A stretch of 64,000 bases of DNA. Source: Adiantum capillus-veneris (taxonomy: Eukaryota; Streptophyta; Polypodiopsida; Polypodiales; Pteridaceae). The notes beneath the pieces were generated by a model, which was not told where the DNA came from, ran no database searches, and worked only from the letters and a program-made list of their open reading frames with translations. A program made the translations under genes and the position numbers. Location of the stretch: contig CM043953.1 in the NCBI GenBank assembly GCA_014529385.2, positions 95,972,342 to 96,036,341 of the forward strand, in the 5' to 3' direction. This document shows, one piece after another, positions 33,710 to 46,739 of the stretch (positions are counted from its first letter, which is position 1; the number at the start of each line of letters is the position of its first letter).

Positions 33710-35260
33710 AAACTAGTGAATTGGAAAATCTATGTCCAAAAGAATGGACTTAGGCATGCCATGTAATTGGAAACTCTGTGAGACAAACAGTTTCGCCAAA
33801 TGATCGGGCTTAACTGTCTTCTTTACCGGAATGAAGTGGGCCTCAAAGGCTGTGTAACACACAACATCGTTTTCCGCATCAAATAGCCGTCCGTATGGAA
33901 TAGCCTGCAACTGTCTCTCCACTCTGTATCCGGTGAAAGATATCTGCAAAATTAGGATCCGTGGCGTACTGATCTACCATATCCTCGAAGCTTTGAGGAT
34001 GTATCGCATAAATAGCCAGAACCAAGGACTTTCTAGACAGCGCATCTGCCACTAAATTCTTGTGTCCCTGAACATGGACTATCTGGAAATGAAATTGTTA
34101 TAGGTTGTTAGCCCACCTTATCTACTTTTCTGAAAGCTGCTTCTGTGACAAGAAGTAGCATAAACTCTGATGGTTTGTGAAGACGGTAAAGTTAGCTCTG
34201 AGTAGATAGTGTCGCCACTGCTTAAGAGCATGGATAACTCCCAACAGTTCTTTCTCGTAAATGTGTGCAACCAATTTAGGACGTGAAAACATCTTGCTCT
34301 CATAGGCAATGACATGGCCTTCTTGCATAAAGACTGCTCTAAAACTGCGACCACACGCATCACAGTAAACGTCAAAGGGCTTTTGCAAGTCTGGAAAAGC
34401 CAATACTCGTCCGATTGTCAACTTTTCCTTGAGAGTCTAAAATTCTGTGATCTCTGACGGTCCCCAAGTAAAAGGAACCTCTTTCTAAATCAACACATGC
34501 AAAGGAGAAGCTATCTCTACAAATTTTCGAATGAACCGCAATAATACGAGTAGAAACCCAAAAATCTTCGAACTTCATGAACATTCTTCAAATCGGGCCA
34601 ATAACAAAAGGTCTTGGGCCGGGTCCATCTTTACACCTTCTGCTGAGACGATGTGTCTCAGAAAGTGTATCTCGTGTAAGAAAAAATCGCTCTTTTTTGC
34701 ATTTATGTTACCGCAATGTCTGGAAAATTTGTAACAGATGCTGTCTGTGCTCTACCTCACTCTTGGAGAAGACGATGATTTCATCAAAGAAAGTGCCCAC
34801 AAATGATCGGTACTCTCTGAAAATCCTATCCATCCTACAATTGAATGTTGCTGGAGCATTTGTAAGGCCAAATGCCATCACCAAATATTTATACAACCTC
34901 AAAACTCATCCTAAAAGCTATCTTGAAGACGTGTCTAGGAGAAAATTCGGATCTTATGATATCCACTCTTCATATCAATTCTGCTAAAACAAGAGGACCC
35001 CTGAAGTCTGTCGATAATATCAACGATCGTTGGGATAGGGAATTTGTTCTTGATGGTGATTTTATTGAGAGCTCTATCATCAATACATATTCTCCAAGAT
35101 CCATCTTTCTTTATTACTAGCAACACCGGGGAACGACGAAGTGCTAGGTTGGATGAAACACTTTTCAAGAGGTTAACTCGATAAGGTGGCCGGTTTGGTG
35201 GTGTACTACCAGAATTCAAATCAGTCGTGTGATCTTTAGGACGTGAAAAAGGCAACTCGC
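33710..35260 (-). pseudogene. Family-B Gypsy pol fragment (RT, RNase H, integrase piece)
   Basis: Minus strand from the right: [14 protein letters not shown] and [20 protein letters not shown] (RT start, 35255-34935), [20 protein letters not shown], then GTFFDEIIVFSKSE with the catalytic pair as FFDE (34780-34791), a decayed linker, RNase H (DVYCDACGRSFRAVFMQEGH, EKELLGVIHALKQWRHYLLR, 34421-34122), then after a jump an integrase piece (DHLAKLFVSQSFQLHGMPKS, 33949-33713). Closest to B1 and B2; dead. Confidence 0.85.
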
Positions 35261-35339
35261 CTTGTAAGCCCTACGAGAAATAGTCAGCCTAAGCTTGCAC
35301 AATCGCTCATTTGAAGTCGTTAATATTTCATTTCATTTC

Positions 35340-35404
<65 letters not shown>

Positions 35405-35444
35405 TAAGAGGTAGACTTGCTCTGACATTAGAAATTTCTCTTCT

Positions 35445-35502
<58 letters not shown>
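35340..35502. repeat. (CT)n(CA)n and (CT)n microsatellites
   Basis: CT run 35342-35370, CA run to 35401, a ~45-bp unique spacer, then CT run 35450-35500. Confidence 0.95.
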
Positions 35503-35504
<2 letters not shown>

Positions 35505-36110
35505 AATCAAAACTTAAACTCCATCCACATAAACCAAAAATTTGAGAAATGGTATCGTGTGGTCTAGAAAACATTGTGCCTCCACATGAAGCCTCTAGTA
35601 CATTCTAAATCACACCCAAGACAACCACTTCAATGCATTCTCAAGCAGACTCTTGCAATGGGTACTCAAAACACTACTTCCTAGCTAGTTTGCTTTTTAT
35701 AAACTCCACTGAATCTTTCCAAATTGTACTTAGCGTTGTCATTTCCTTTGGATCTAAAAACATCCACATGATTCTTGAACCGTCCACAATCTCCACTTGT
35801 ACACCAAATGTTTGAGAATAGCTTCATCAACAATTGCTAGTGCTGGACTACGAGCCCTTTCTTTGGAGGACTAATAATACGTCTAGTAACAATCATTATA
35901 ACATCCTTTCCAACCTTCAAACGAAATTTCTTTGAAGGCTTTGCGGAGCCTGTAAGGCACATGGATGATAATAGTCTTTGGGATTGTTGAAATATCAACT
36001 TGCACCCGCAAGGAGCTGTGGAAGGTGAGAAGGGAGCATCCATGGAAGATTGTGATTGAGCATAAAGGAGTGAATCAATAATTTTCAATAATTCAAACCC
36101 TAGAAGAGTA
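35503..36110 (-). other. No clear gene; possible decayed minus-strand coding
   Basis: A minus-strand open piece (36088-35837) contains KKFRLKVGKDVIMIVTRRII and may continue leftward in other frames (DCGRFKNHVDVFRSKGND). I do not recognise it. Confidence 0.3.
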
Positions 36111-36119
36111 TCAAGGTAA

Positions 36120-36985
36120 GCATTTTACCCTAATGATTGATTTTGGGAGTACACATTCTTTCATCTCTCTTAAATGCATTAGAAACCTCATTCTGCCCGA
36201 ACTTTGTTTTGGATGGCCACAGCCATTCAACTCATTTTAGAATACTTCCCATGGGAGTCTATGAAAAAATTCTAAAGATGGATTGGCTTAAGTCCAATGA
36301 TGCTCACTTACATTGTAAAACTTCTTCATTGATCTTTGTAAATGATCATAACTCCAAGGTTACCATTATCGGGAAGTGCGGACAACCTAAACTTCAACTT
36401 GTAAACATCACTAGATTAATGAAGAGCTATAGAAATAATGAGATGGTTTATATAGTAAAGCTTAATCCAACAAAGAAGAAGTAAAAAACACCTAAACCTA
36501 AGTGGTCAATTGAATTTGATGATATGTTTCTTGAAGAATCTTCACAACAAGCACCCAATCATGAAGTTAATTGTTGAATAGAGCTTAACCTAGGAGCTCA
36601 ACCAATTTCTCATAGACCATACAAGATGTTCGTACCTGAGTCTACTAGACTCAAAGACCAACTTACTCAACTTCTTGACCAAGGCTTCATTAGACCTACT
36701 GTTTCTGCACGGAGTACTCCTATTCTTTTAGTCGGAAGAAGGATGGTACTCTACACCTTTCTAGTCACTATCATGGATTAAATATGTAATAGTCAAGAAT
36801 AAGTATGCAATACCAAGGATTGAGGAGTTAATTGATCAATAACATGGAGCTTCTATTTTCACAAAAAATGATCTCAAGTCTAGCTATTATCAAATTTGAA
36901 TCAAGGAGGGAGATATACCAGAGTTTTAAAATATGGAAACACAAAAAATAATATGATAATGGGGATATGAATTTTGGATTATATG
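36120..36985 (+). pseudogene. Ty3/Gypsy protease-RT fragment (family E, plus copy)
   Basis: Plus-strand protease tail (ILPMGVYEKILKMDWLKSND), linker (KLQLVNITRLMKSYRNNEMV), then RT start: [65 protein letters not shown]. Stops and frameshifts are common, and it ends before the catalytic site. The minus-strand copy at 38580-41300 is the same family. Confidence 0.8.
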
Positions 36986-37227
36986 AAATGAACGTTTCTC
37001 ATGGACCGATTACTCCTCACTTTGCAGTATTTTGGATCTTAGTGGTTCAAAACTGCAACACACTCTTTCTCTTTTACTTTACATTTAATACTTAGATATC
37101 TACTTTGTTGTTAGTTTATTTTTAGTTCTTGATAGCGATACCAAGGGGAAGGGGCCATTGACACTTGTCTTCCCATGAGAATGATGTTCGTTAATATCTT
37201 CTCTACAGAAATATTCATTCCGATTCA

Positions 37228-37700
37228 TTACCATAGGATATACTTGAGCAAAGTCCCAAACAGATCTTGGATTCTCATAATCATCAAAAGTGATGCTGAC
37301 CTTGTGAGGAATGTATTTAGCGATAGGGCTATAGACTTTACTAAACCAATCTTGGGGTACATAGTAGAATCAATTTTTGCTACTTGACTTCTTCTAGACC
37401 CTAAGTATGACCTTTTCATAGAACCCATATCTTTGGTTAAGCATGAGTGCTTTCTTGCCAAGAATGATATCACAGCTTTGTACTTCCAAAGATAAGCCTA
37501 TTTTAAGGTAAAGAACATATCTTTGCACTTGGACATCACCCTCTTGAAGCTTTTTCTTAAGCCAAAGTTGTGGATCATCCATGTACCTAATAGGAACTTG
37601 GGTTTGGTGTTTGGGTTGAGAATCAACATACAATTCACATGCTACACATGGGTTTGGAAGAAGATAATCTCTAGTCTCCTTCAAGGTTCAAACCACTTCA
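37228..37700 (-). pseudogene. Unrecognised decayed coding stretch
   Basis: Two minus-strand frames, 37684-37394 (PIRYMDDPQLWLKKKLQEGD, then SCDIILGKKALMLNQRYGFY) and 37473-37228. They are coding-like in composition and lie between the two family-E fragments. The DIILGK piece faintly recalls a protease flank, but I cannot place it. Confidence 0.3.
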
Positions 37701-38570
37701 GAAGAGAAGTGTAAAATGAGAAAAGAAACCCTCTTTTTATGCACATTCTAGATAAGTGCTTTTACTTATCTTGATAGATTATCTTCCTTTTAGATAATTT
37801 CTTTTTACTTATCTTGCTTTTCAAAACTTCTTCAACAAGCTACTCATCCTTATCCTTATCTTCTCTTTCTTTTTTCTTTTCTTTTTCTTTTCCTTTTTCC
37901 TTATCTTTTTATTTATGCTAATTTTCTCAAAATGAAGAGCTAATTTCCCATGCATTGGTTATGCCCATGTTCCCATGTGTAAACCAAAAGGGTCTTGTTG
38001 TGAGTAGACTAGGGTGCTTGGATTGAGACCAGATTTTGATTTTTTTATAAAAATTATTATTATTATTATCTTTCTTTTTCTTCTTTTAAGTTGGTGGCTT
38101 AGATGTGTTGGCCTTGTGTAAGGGCTAGGAGAAGGCCCTTACATAGAGGTTGTAATAGCCACTACATTATTCTTCCTGCTTGAAGCATCGACCACTAAAA
38201 TTTCTTTCTAGATTTATATTCAATTCCAAAATCATATTTACATAATAACTCTATCTATGTTCATTGCCGCATATTAAGATCAAGTTGAATGTAAATATAC
38301 TTGAAACACCATATTAGATAATTTGTGACTTTAGAGCCAATTTGGGAATCACCAATGTCTTCAATATTTGGCCATATGGACAAATTTCAAATTGTTTTTT
38401 AAGGCCCAAGCGTTCCACAAGGTAGTACTTCAAAAGATATTTTGAGAAATTCACTCAAAAAATTGGCTAAAAATTGGCCATGTGGTCAAACCTTAAGCTT
38501 GTTTTGAAAGTGAGAATTGAAATATTCCCAAATTCACTAATATGGTGTTTTGAGGCTCTTATGATCTATA
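37701..38570. other. AT-rich spacer, no gene seen
   Basis: Pyrimidine-rich low-complexity runs (TTTTCTTTTTC-type at 37870-37910, ATT repeats near 38060) and no supported ORF. Confidence 0.5.
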
Positions 38571-38579
38571 TATATGTAA

Positions 38580-41300
38580 TTAGAATCTCCCTCCAAGAAG
38601 ATAATGTTGCCATACTTTAAGAGCATGTACTATGACCAATAATTCTGTTGGCCTTTGTTATTGAGATATAACGCAATTGGTTGCTTGTCCACTTGAATTA
38701 GTGAGCATAGTGAATGTCTTTGAGAAGTTCAAGAGCCATAGTATTGGGGCATTCACCAAAGCTTCTTTGAGTTCTCAATCCTACCTAGAACAAATTCATT
38801 CCAAGTTAATGCTTTAGCTTTCTTAAGGATATTAGTTAATGGAGATGAAATCTTCACATAGCCTTCAATAGAAGTATGATAGCATCATGTAAAGCTAGGA
38901 AATCCACGTGCTTCTTTCATTGATTTGGGTGTAGGCCAAGCTACGACTGCTTTGATCTCACTTGGATAAGAAGAAACACCATCCTTGGATATAATAAATC
39001 CCAAATAGTCCACTTTGTCAATGAAGAAATTTCATTTTCTACACTTATTATAAAGTTGATTCTACCGTAGAAGTTAAAGTACTCATCACATATGTTGTTC
39101 ATGATCCTCCTTGTTTATTGAATAAATCAAAATATTGTCAAAAAAGACAATAACAAAATCATTAAGGTGTTCTCCAACCACCGATATAAGGCGATTGAAA
39201 ATTGCAGGAGCATTTGTAAGTTCAATAAAAAGGCATTGACTGACTGTAAATTCATAATATCAAAATCCTATATTGAATCGTGTTTTTGGTATATTCTCCT
39301 CCTTTATTCGGATTTGATAATACCTTGAGTTAAGATCAAATTTTGTGAAGATAAAAGATCCATATAATTGACTAAGTAATTCATCAATCCTTGGTATTGC
39401 ATACTTGTTCTTGATTGTTACATGATTCAATCCATGATAATCAATACAAAGATGTAGAGTACCATCCTTCTTTTACTTAAAAAGAACGGGAGTACTCAAT
39501 GGAGAAACACTAGGTCGAATGAAGCCTTGTTCAAGAAGGTAGGTAAGTTTCTCTTTGGGTTTTTTAGACTCAGGCACCAACATTTTGTATGGTCCATGAG
39601 CAGCTGGTTGAGCTCCTGCAATAAGATCTATTACATGATCAACTTCATGCTTGGGTGGTAACTGCGAAAGTTCTTCAGGAAATACATCATCAAATTTTGT
39701 TATCCACTCGGATTCAAGTGTGTCTAGATGTTTTTCAGCACCGTTAAGCTTTACTACAAAAATCATTTCATTCTCTCCATAGCCCTTCATTAATTTGGTA
39801 AAGTTCACTAGTTGAAGTTTAGATTTTCATCACTTTCCAGTAACTATAATTATGGAGTTGCACTCAGTTGTTATGAAATTCAATGAAGAATTTTGACAAT
39901 GTATGTGAGCATCATTGGACTTAAGCCAATCCATTGCTAGAATTCCATCGTAGACTCCTATGGGAGAGACTCTAAAGTGAGTTGAAGTATTGTGACCATC
40001 CAAAAAAAATTCAAGTTACCCACTAAAGTAGAAGACTTAACCTTCCTACCCATAGATATATTCCACTGTAAGGTCTGAACTAGGGTGTTCAAGGAGAATG
40101 AGGTTTCTAATGCATCTAAGAGAGAAAAAAGAATGTGTACTCCCAAAATCAATAAATAAGATTAAATGCTTACCTTGATACTCTGTTGGGATTTGAAGTA
40201 CTAAAAATCATTCGTTCCCTCCTTGGTGTTTGCACCATGAACATATGGATCTGCTTGATTTCCTTCACCTATAGCACCTTGAGCTCTATTGGCTTGGGCT
40301 ATTCCGTGAGGTCTTTGATTTCTTCCCCCTCCTCTCGGACGAGGTTGATGGTTGAAGTTGATCCCATTTTTGTTGTTATTGTTGAGTGATCCATTTTGCA
40401 CAAAAGGTGGGTTTCATGGTTTATAGTTTCCTTGATTTGAGGAGGTCTCTGATTTTGGTTGAAGTTTTGTTGAGTGACGTTTTGTTGAGATGCAGGTGGT
40501 CTAGGTCTAAAAGTTTTGAAGTTCTAGTTTGGATTGAGGATTCTTGTTCATAATTATCCACCAATCTTGTAAATCTTGAATTAATGAATGTGCAATCTCT
40601 AGATTGATAGTCAGGATCAAGAAAAGTGCAACACATATGATCTTTTTCGGCCTTCAAACGTAATAATTTCTCCCTTCTTTGTTGTGAGTTCTCAGACCTT
40701 TGTTCCTTCCCAAAATGAGGTCTTTTCATTTCGTAGACAGAAGCAAGCTTTGTTTTTTGCTACCCGCATCAAGGACATCAACAAATTTTGTAAATTGAAG
40801 GCTCTGAAGTCTAGTCTTTATAGGGTTTTGTATCCTGACACAAATCGTGCTACTTTGACTTCTTGAGTCATTCTTGCTAGAGCATATTTAACAAGGGTCA
40901 AGAAATGTTGACAGTGACTCTAGGTCTCTGGTTCCTTGAGCACAATCAAGAAAATCATTCATATGGTCCAAATGATATACTTTGTTTTGAATTTTCTTTA
41001 GTTGAGTCTTCAGATAATCCCAAGTCACTGCATTAGGATTGCCAATGTTCTCAGTAAATGGTCTCTCCACCAATGTTTGGCCATCTTTTCCAATTTGAAC
41101 ATAGTAATAATGGCCTTGTTCTTTGTAGATGAATGACTCAAATCAAATTAATCATCCATATGCTCAATCCAATCTTCAAGAACTTTGTCTATATCTTTGC
41201 CTTCTCCGGCTAAAGTTCCCAGGTTGAGGCTTGCAAAGCATAGCATCAATGTATCTATCAATGATAATTTGTTCAGGTGAAATTGGTACATTGACATTCA
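38580..41300 (-). pseudogene. Ty3/Gypsy gag-pol remnant (family E, minus copy)
   Basis: Minus strand from the right: capsid (MAKHWWRDHL; NPNAVTWDYLKTQLKKIQNK), an Asn/Gly/Arg-rich tail (NGINFNHQPRPRGGGRNQRP, 40401-40201) with a decayed zinc knuckle (CCTFLDPDYQSRDC), protease flank (40190-39840), RT start (AAHGPYKMLVPESKKPKEKL, LLEQGFIRPSVSPLSTPVLF, 39808-39473), RT core with VIVFFDNILIYS (catalytic FFDN, 39134-39145), and RNase H start (AVVAWPTPKSMKEARGF, ISSPLTNILKKAKALTWNEF) to about 38580. Many stops. It converges on the plus copy at 36.1-37.0 kb. Confidence 0.83.
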
Positions 41301-41483
41301 CAACCACGAAATTTTCTCTTAGAGGTATGATAACTTAATGCACCAGATTAACCAAGATTACTCTTAGTACAATATATCCTATTTTTTTAAAGTCCCTCTT
41401 AATAGAATAAAGCTGACAATTGAGAAGTAGACAAGAGAGGGGATGAAAGAATAATCAATAAATTAAATTGATTGTACATCGCA

Positions 41484-42110
41484 AAAATTTCATGGTTCAA
41501 AAATCTAGAATATGTGAAAGGTTTTCAATAATCTCTAATGGTTGTAGAATAATTTACTCTATAATGACCATTGTGACATCCCTCGACTAGTGGATCATAG
41601 TGGTCCCATTCTAGCAATATGTGTGATGGGATATCCCAATAATCCTTCATGATATATGGTTGAAACATCTCCTTTGTGGCATGCAAGTTGTACCACTCTT
41701 GCATGAGGGAACGGCTAATCACAGGCACTCCCATTTCACTGTGAAATGTTGCATTCTTGTAACTAAAGGAGTCACATCAAAATAAACAGAGTCCTTGGGA
41801 GACTCGTCCAGTGTCTCCCATCCATCATTGCTTTGTATATTTGCACAATCTACAATGCACTAGGATCTGTTGTAGGCGTTGTACAAAATATTTACATTGT
41901 GTGCGTTGTGGATTGTGGATTGCCCAAACAAGTCAAAGAATAATCTCTAGGGTACTAGGATAAAGGAATGTTTGTCATTGGCTAAATATTTCTGACCCCA
42001 TACATTACACATGACAATATTGAAGCATCCCGTCGTCAGTATATTCCTAACTATCACATCACCTTTGTTGGTCTCAGGGTAAGTTCGTGGGAATTTTTAT
42101 ACAATAGTTG
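41484..42110 (-). pseudogene. Unrecognised decayed ORF (~200 residues)
   Basis: Minus-strand reading from about 42110: KFPRTYPETNKGDVIVRNIL, CFNIVMCNVWGQKYLANDKH, then FFDLFGQSTIHNAHNVNILY, GWETLDESPKDSVYFDVTPL, a one-step frame change into 41734-41525 (SLMQEWYNLHATKEMFQPYI, YWDIPSHILLEWDHYDP, GHYRVNYSTTIRDY). Only two stops and one shift in ~200 codons, so it decayed recently relative to its neighbours. Strongly protein-like with many aromatic residues; family unknown to me. Confidence 0.45.
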
Positions 42111-42299
42111 ATTAGAAACAATTATTTATTTCTCTAACTTGGATTTTACCCTTTTGATGCTCCCCACATGTGAATGTAGCTATCCATAGAGGATAGGTAG
42201 TTTACAAGTTTTAATCTTATGCTAAAGGATATTCTAAGTGTGTACATTAGCATTAAGAAATTCAATTGGAATGGTTATCTCTCTAGTTGGAGTTTTCTT

Positions 42300-43530
42300 A
42301 TCATGAGACAAAGCAGATTGCGACTAAGTGTAGCCTCTTTCTGTTTAAATCCAATAGCACCATTGATCATCTTGTCACTCTTCGTATTGTCATAGAGGAA
42401 AATTGGTTGATAAGAAAGTAATCATATTGTTTCTTTTTGGACTTCAAGAAAGCGTTCAATACGATTCCGTGTAGCAATTTGTGTAGGAGGGTGGAGGAAA
42501 TCCAAGTGCCAAGTGAGTTTATGATTGCGGTTTCTCAATTCTATGAGAAGGTGATGTGTCAATTGTGTATGTGAAGAATAATTTCAAAAAATTTTGCAAG
42601 CACTGTTAGGGTTAAACAAGGATGTTCATTGTCACCAACTCTCTTTGGTCTATGCATCGATCAATTGGAACAAATGGTACTTGACTTTATGCAAGAAAAG
42701 GGCATTGAAGAGGTCACTTTTTGCAATGCGGTAATCATGCTTTTGTTGTATGCAAATGATGTAGTGCTCTAGCACACACTTTAGAGGGTGCACAAAAGCT
42801 TATGGTTGTCCTTGAGAGCTTTTTCTTGCACAGTCGGCTGATTGTGATTGAATCCAAAAAAATGGTTATGCTTGTGAAAACCAACCACAAGGAGAAGCCA
42901 TGCATTGTGTACAACAATGAGGCACTTGAAGTTGTTGAGAGATTTAAGTACCTAGACCTTGAGGTTCCAACCAATCATATGGCATAAATGTGCTATGTGT
43001 CATTTGGAAACCGGGAAGAGAGTATACTATGCATTTGAGAACATGTGTAATGCAGGATATCAAATGTTGGGTTCTCAAGGAGTACCTTTTTGACACATTG
43101 GTGACACCCATTCTTCTTTATGGAGTTGACCTACGGGGTGGGAGCATCTCAAAGTATACTTGGAGAGATTTTGAGAATGTCCCAAAGTGTTTTTGTACAA
43201 ACTTTCTCCAAGTTAAGACACAAACACCATATATATGCTTCTACTTCTTGAGTCATGATATCTCTTCCAATTGAGGTTACGAGCATGGAAAGGGTTGTGG
43301 AGTACATGATAAAGATGCATCAAAACCCCCCACATGGACTTTATACAAATGCATGGAAAGTAAGCAAAAAGTTTGAAAGATGTATAAAAGCAAGATCTTG
43401 AGCAGAGGATGGATGCAAGATGTAAAGATGTGGTTCAAAAGATGGGATGCATTACAATTGCTACATGATGCATCAATAGACTCCCAAGTGAGTGAAGCTT
43501 TTCTTCAATGCCAATGTATTATTGCTTGGG
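42300..43530 (+). pseudogene. LINE reverse transcriptase fragment
   Basis: Plus-strand non-LTR RT in shifting frames: STIDHLVTLRIVIEE, FFLDFKKAFNTIPCSNLCRR, VRVKQGCSLSPTLFGLCID, catalytic LLLYANDVVL (YAND at 42749-42760 instead of YADD), VVERFKYLDLEVPTN, TLVTPILLYGVDLRGGSISK, and a C-terminal stretch with RCIKARS and DVKMWFKRWDALQLL. Endonuclease and 3' tail not seen. Confidence 0.85.
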
Positions 43531-43800
43531 AAGAATCCAGTGGGTCACACTTCATACCATTTCCAGTTTCCCAGTTCTGTCTTTCATTTCAGTATGTCAT
43601 TCCAGTTCAGTTCTCTATTTCAGTCCATCGCTCTATTCCAATTCTCATTAACCGACTGACAAGATAACCAGTAGCTTCGAGTTCTAACACTTGAATAAGC
43701 TGTCTGAAGAGACCAGCTCCCATTCCATTTTGGCGATCATGGTGGATTACTGCTCGATCGGAGAACTCTTATCTCCCAGTTAGAAATTTAAGCTATAAAC

Positions 43801-45466
43801 ATGCCGCCCAAAGTCAGTCGTGCTCGCAAACCATCGATCCGGTTGGGCACTATTTTCACCCGCATCGACCCTATTCCTAAAGTGTCAGAAAGAGAGTCTG
43901 ATACTAAGAAGGACCCTGAGAGTGAGACTGAGGCTCAGGAGGAGCATAATCATGATGAAGAGGCCAGAGACTCTCAGTACTCTAATCAATCAAGGAGGAG
44001 AAGGGATGAGCGTGAGAAACGCAAAACCAGGAGTTCTCGGTCCACACACAAGGCAGCTAAGGCCAAGGGCAGCAAGGGCAATGGTCACAGTTCCAGCAGA
44101 AAAGAAAAAGAAGAGACAGAGACTGAAACTAAAGAGGAAGTTGATTGGGATGCTGACAGAGATCACTATAGGAATTCTTCAAGACGCAGTAAGGCTCCCA
44201 AGGTCAAAAGAAGCCAAGACAATTCTGACTGACATGATTATACCTCCTCATTAAAGATCTCTTTTCTTGTGTTCAAAGGTGGAACGAAAGATGACCCTGA
44301 TGTTCATATTCAAGATTTTGAGCAGTATGCTGAGTTGAGATGAAGATGACTGGGGAGAATATTCTCCTAAGACACTGAAGGATGCGGCCAGGAAATGGTA
44401 TTACCATTACCTAGCTTGCCGGCTCAGGTCATACAACAAATTTGCTCAAGGCTTTCAGACTTGAGTATTCAGACAACAAAGGTGATGAAGACATCCTCTG
44501 CAAGCTGGACAAGATTAGACAAGGGAAGTTATGTTGAAAAGATCAAGGAGTTACCCAGGCAGTTGTAGGAGCCACCCTAAAAAGAAAGGCTACGTCATGG
44601 TTTCTGAATGGGTTCCACATTAAGAAGTTGAGAGAGCAAGAGATACATGCACCAACAAAGAAATTTAATAACTTGGTGCAAAGAGCTCTGAAGCTTGAAC
44701 ATCAAGCTAAGAAGGAGAGAAGCCACAAGAAGTAGAGGTCCAGCAGTAGCAATTCTTCCACTGAGAATTTCGATTCTAGTGAAACCTCTAGCAGCTTTGC
44801 CAGCAGCTTCAAGGAAAAGAGCAAGGACAAGGCTAAGAAAGGGTCTTGCTCCAGGAAGGTTGATGAATTGACCAGGAAGATTGCTGAAATTAGCCAGACC
44901 AGACAACCAGTTAGGAGAATGGAAACGTGGTGCTCTAAGTGCAAATCTAAAGATCATGTTTCCAATGCATGTCCACAGTGTACCTACTGCAAAGCGTATG
45001 GCCATTTATGAAACAACTGTGGTATTCGAATTCATCACTTCAAGAAGGGAAAGGATCTATCTCTAGTGGCATTTACCAATGTTAACCAGCTAAGGTAGAG
45101 ACAACTAGTGTACCTCAAGGTACCACTGGCACTGGTACTGGGCGTGGCAGATACCAAGGGGGTACTGGTCGAGGCTGAGGTCATGGTAATTTCCAAAACC
45201 GAAGCCTTGACTGCTATACTTGTGGAAAATATGGGCACTTTGCGGCTCAATGTCCAGAAGCACCCAGTACTGTGGCTACTGAGGCGAAAGCCCCACAACA
45301 AGTTCCAGTACGAGTAGTCGCTTGTAGTAAAGGGGTAGTCATTGAAGAAATCCCAAATGAGCCTGTGAAACTAGTCAGTACTCAAACTAGAAAATGGACT
45401 TACAAGAGAGAAGTATGGAAGCCAAAGGGCAAGGAGAAGGTAGTCGATGAATGGCAAGAGCAGTGA
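43801..45466 (+). pseudogene. gag: Element F gag with two zinc knuckles
   Basis: ATG 43801 (MPPKVSRARKPSIRLGTIF) opens a Lys/Arg/Glu-rich 143-codon frame ended by TGA at 44230. Capsid pieces follow in other frames (FKGGTKDDPDVHIQDFEQYA; SYVEKIKELPRQL). A Cys-rich stretch (CSKCKSKDHVSNACPQCTYC) lies near 44936-45000, a Gly/Arg-rich run near 45120-45190, and a CX2CX4HX4C knuckle, CYTCGKYGHFAAQC, near 45211-45255. Several stops. Confidence 0.82.
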
Positions 45467-45939
45467 GAACTGGCAACTAAGATCACAGAAGATCTAGCTA
45501 AGAAGCTACCAGAGCAGCCATGCTTGAGTTATTCACAAAGACCAGCCCAATCTTCTGAGAACAGGTAGCCAGATCAGTCGGGATCTGAAATCTCTGAGAC
45601 TGTGCTTGCTGCAGTACAAGAACTGGTGGAATATTTAGGGAACGTCAAATCAAATCTGACTGCGATGGAAAACACTGAATTGGGAAAGCAGACACTAGGA
45701 CAGAGGATTTGCACTGTGAAGATAGTCCTGATTCCTTGAGTTTTGATAATCACTAGGATCAAAAGAGAGAAGAAATTCATGTCAAAAATATGTGAAAGAA
45801 TTTAGAAATTGACAGTTGAATCAGAAGATATCAGAAAGACTTTACTTGAAGCAGCCAAATTCATTAGACAGTGAAGAAAGGCTGAATTTGATGCCAGAGC
45901 AGTTGATTTGGTAGCTATCAGAGATAATAAAGTGTTGGT

Positions 45940-46300
45940 AATCTAGGTAGAATACAAAGTCAAAAAACAATGGGAGCCACTATCCGATGTTATACTGGAT
46001 GGAGGAGCAGGTGTGAATATCCTGGGGACACATCTTCAACAAAGCTTGGGTATCATAGATTTGAAAACAACACCCTTTAAGGTTTAAATGGCCGATCATA
46101 GAGCTTTTTAGGCAACAGGTATGATAGAGAATATGCAGATAAGGGTGGGGAAAGAAACATTCAAAACCAGCTTTCTGGTACTGCATGTTCAAGGAGCATA
46201 TGGGATGCTACTAGGACGCCCTTGGGTGCGGAGGGTGCAGGGTGTTCATGATTATACCAATCAGACTCTGACAATACAGGGCACCAATAAGAGAATTTAG
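45940..46300 (+). pseudogene. Element F protease
   Basis: VILDGGAGVNILGTHLQQSLG carries the active-site D-G-G (46000 region), and YGMLLGRPWVRRVQGVHDY the C-terminal flap. Stops interrupt it. The DGG variant is usual in Athila/Tat-like elements. Confidence 0.75.
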
Positions 46301-46739
46301 ATACAAACAAACAACACCATAAGCTGGAAGAAGGCACTGCAACCAGAAGAGCTTTGCCAAAAGTATGGGGTTAAGAAGATTGAGAGGATATTGACAGCAA
46401 ATGAATATTTTTCCATTGGATGAGATATATTTAAATGCAGTATTATTCGACAAGAATCAAGCTGAAAATTAGAGGAAGCAATTTCCAGATCAATTCACTG
46501 AACTGAATCCTGGAGAAAGACCGGTTCAGTTAACTGGATGGCCAGAAAAACCAGCTGACTCCAAAGAAGAATGCTCAGATTCCAGTACACCAACACCCAC
46601 TGAAGAGGTGCACTTTGAAGAAGTTACTGGAATTCAGAATGACAGCCTAGAACTAATAGGTCCATCCTGGGATTATGTTGAAGAGTCAACCAAAAGGAAG
46701 GGAGGTGGGGCAAATTGGTTGCTTCCAGATGATTAAGAA

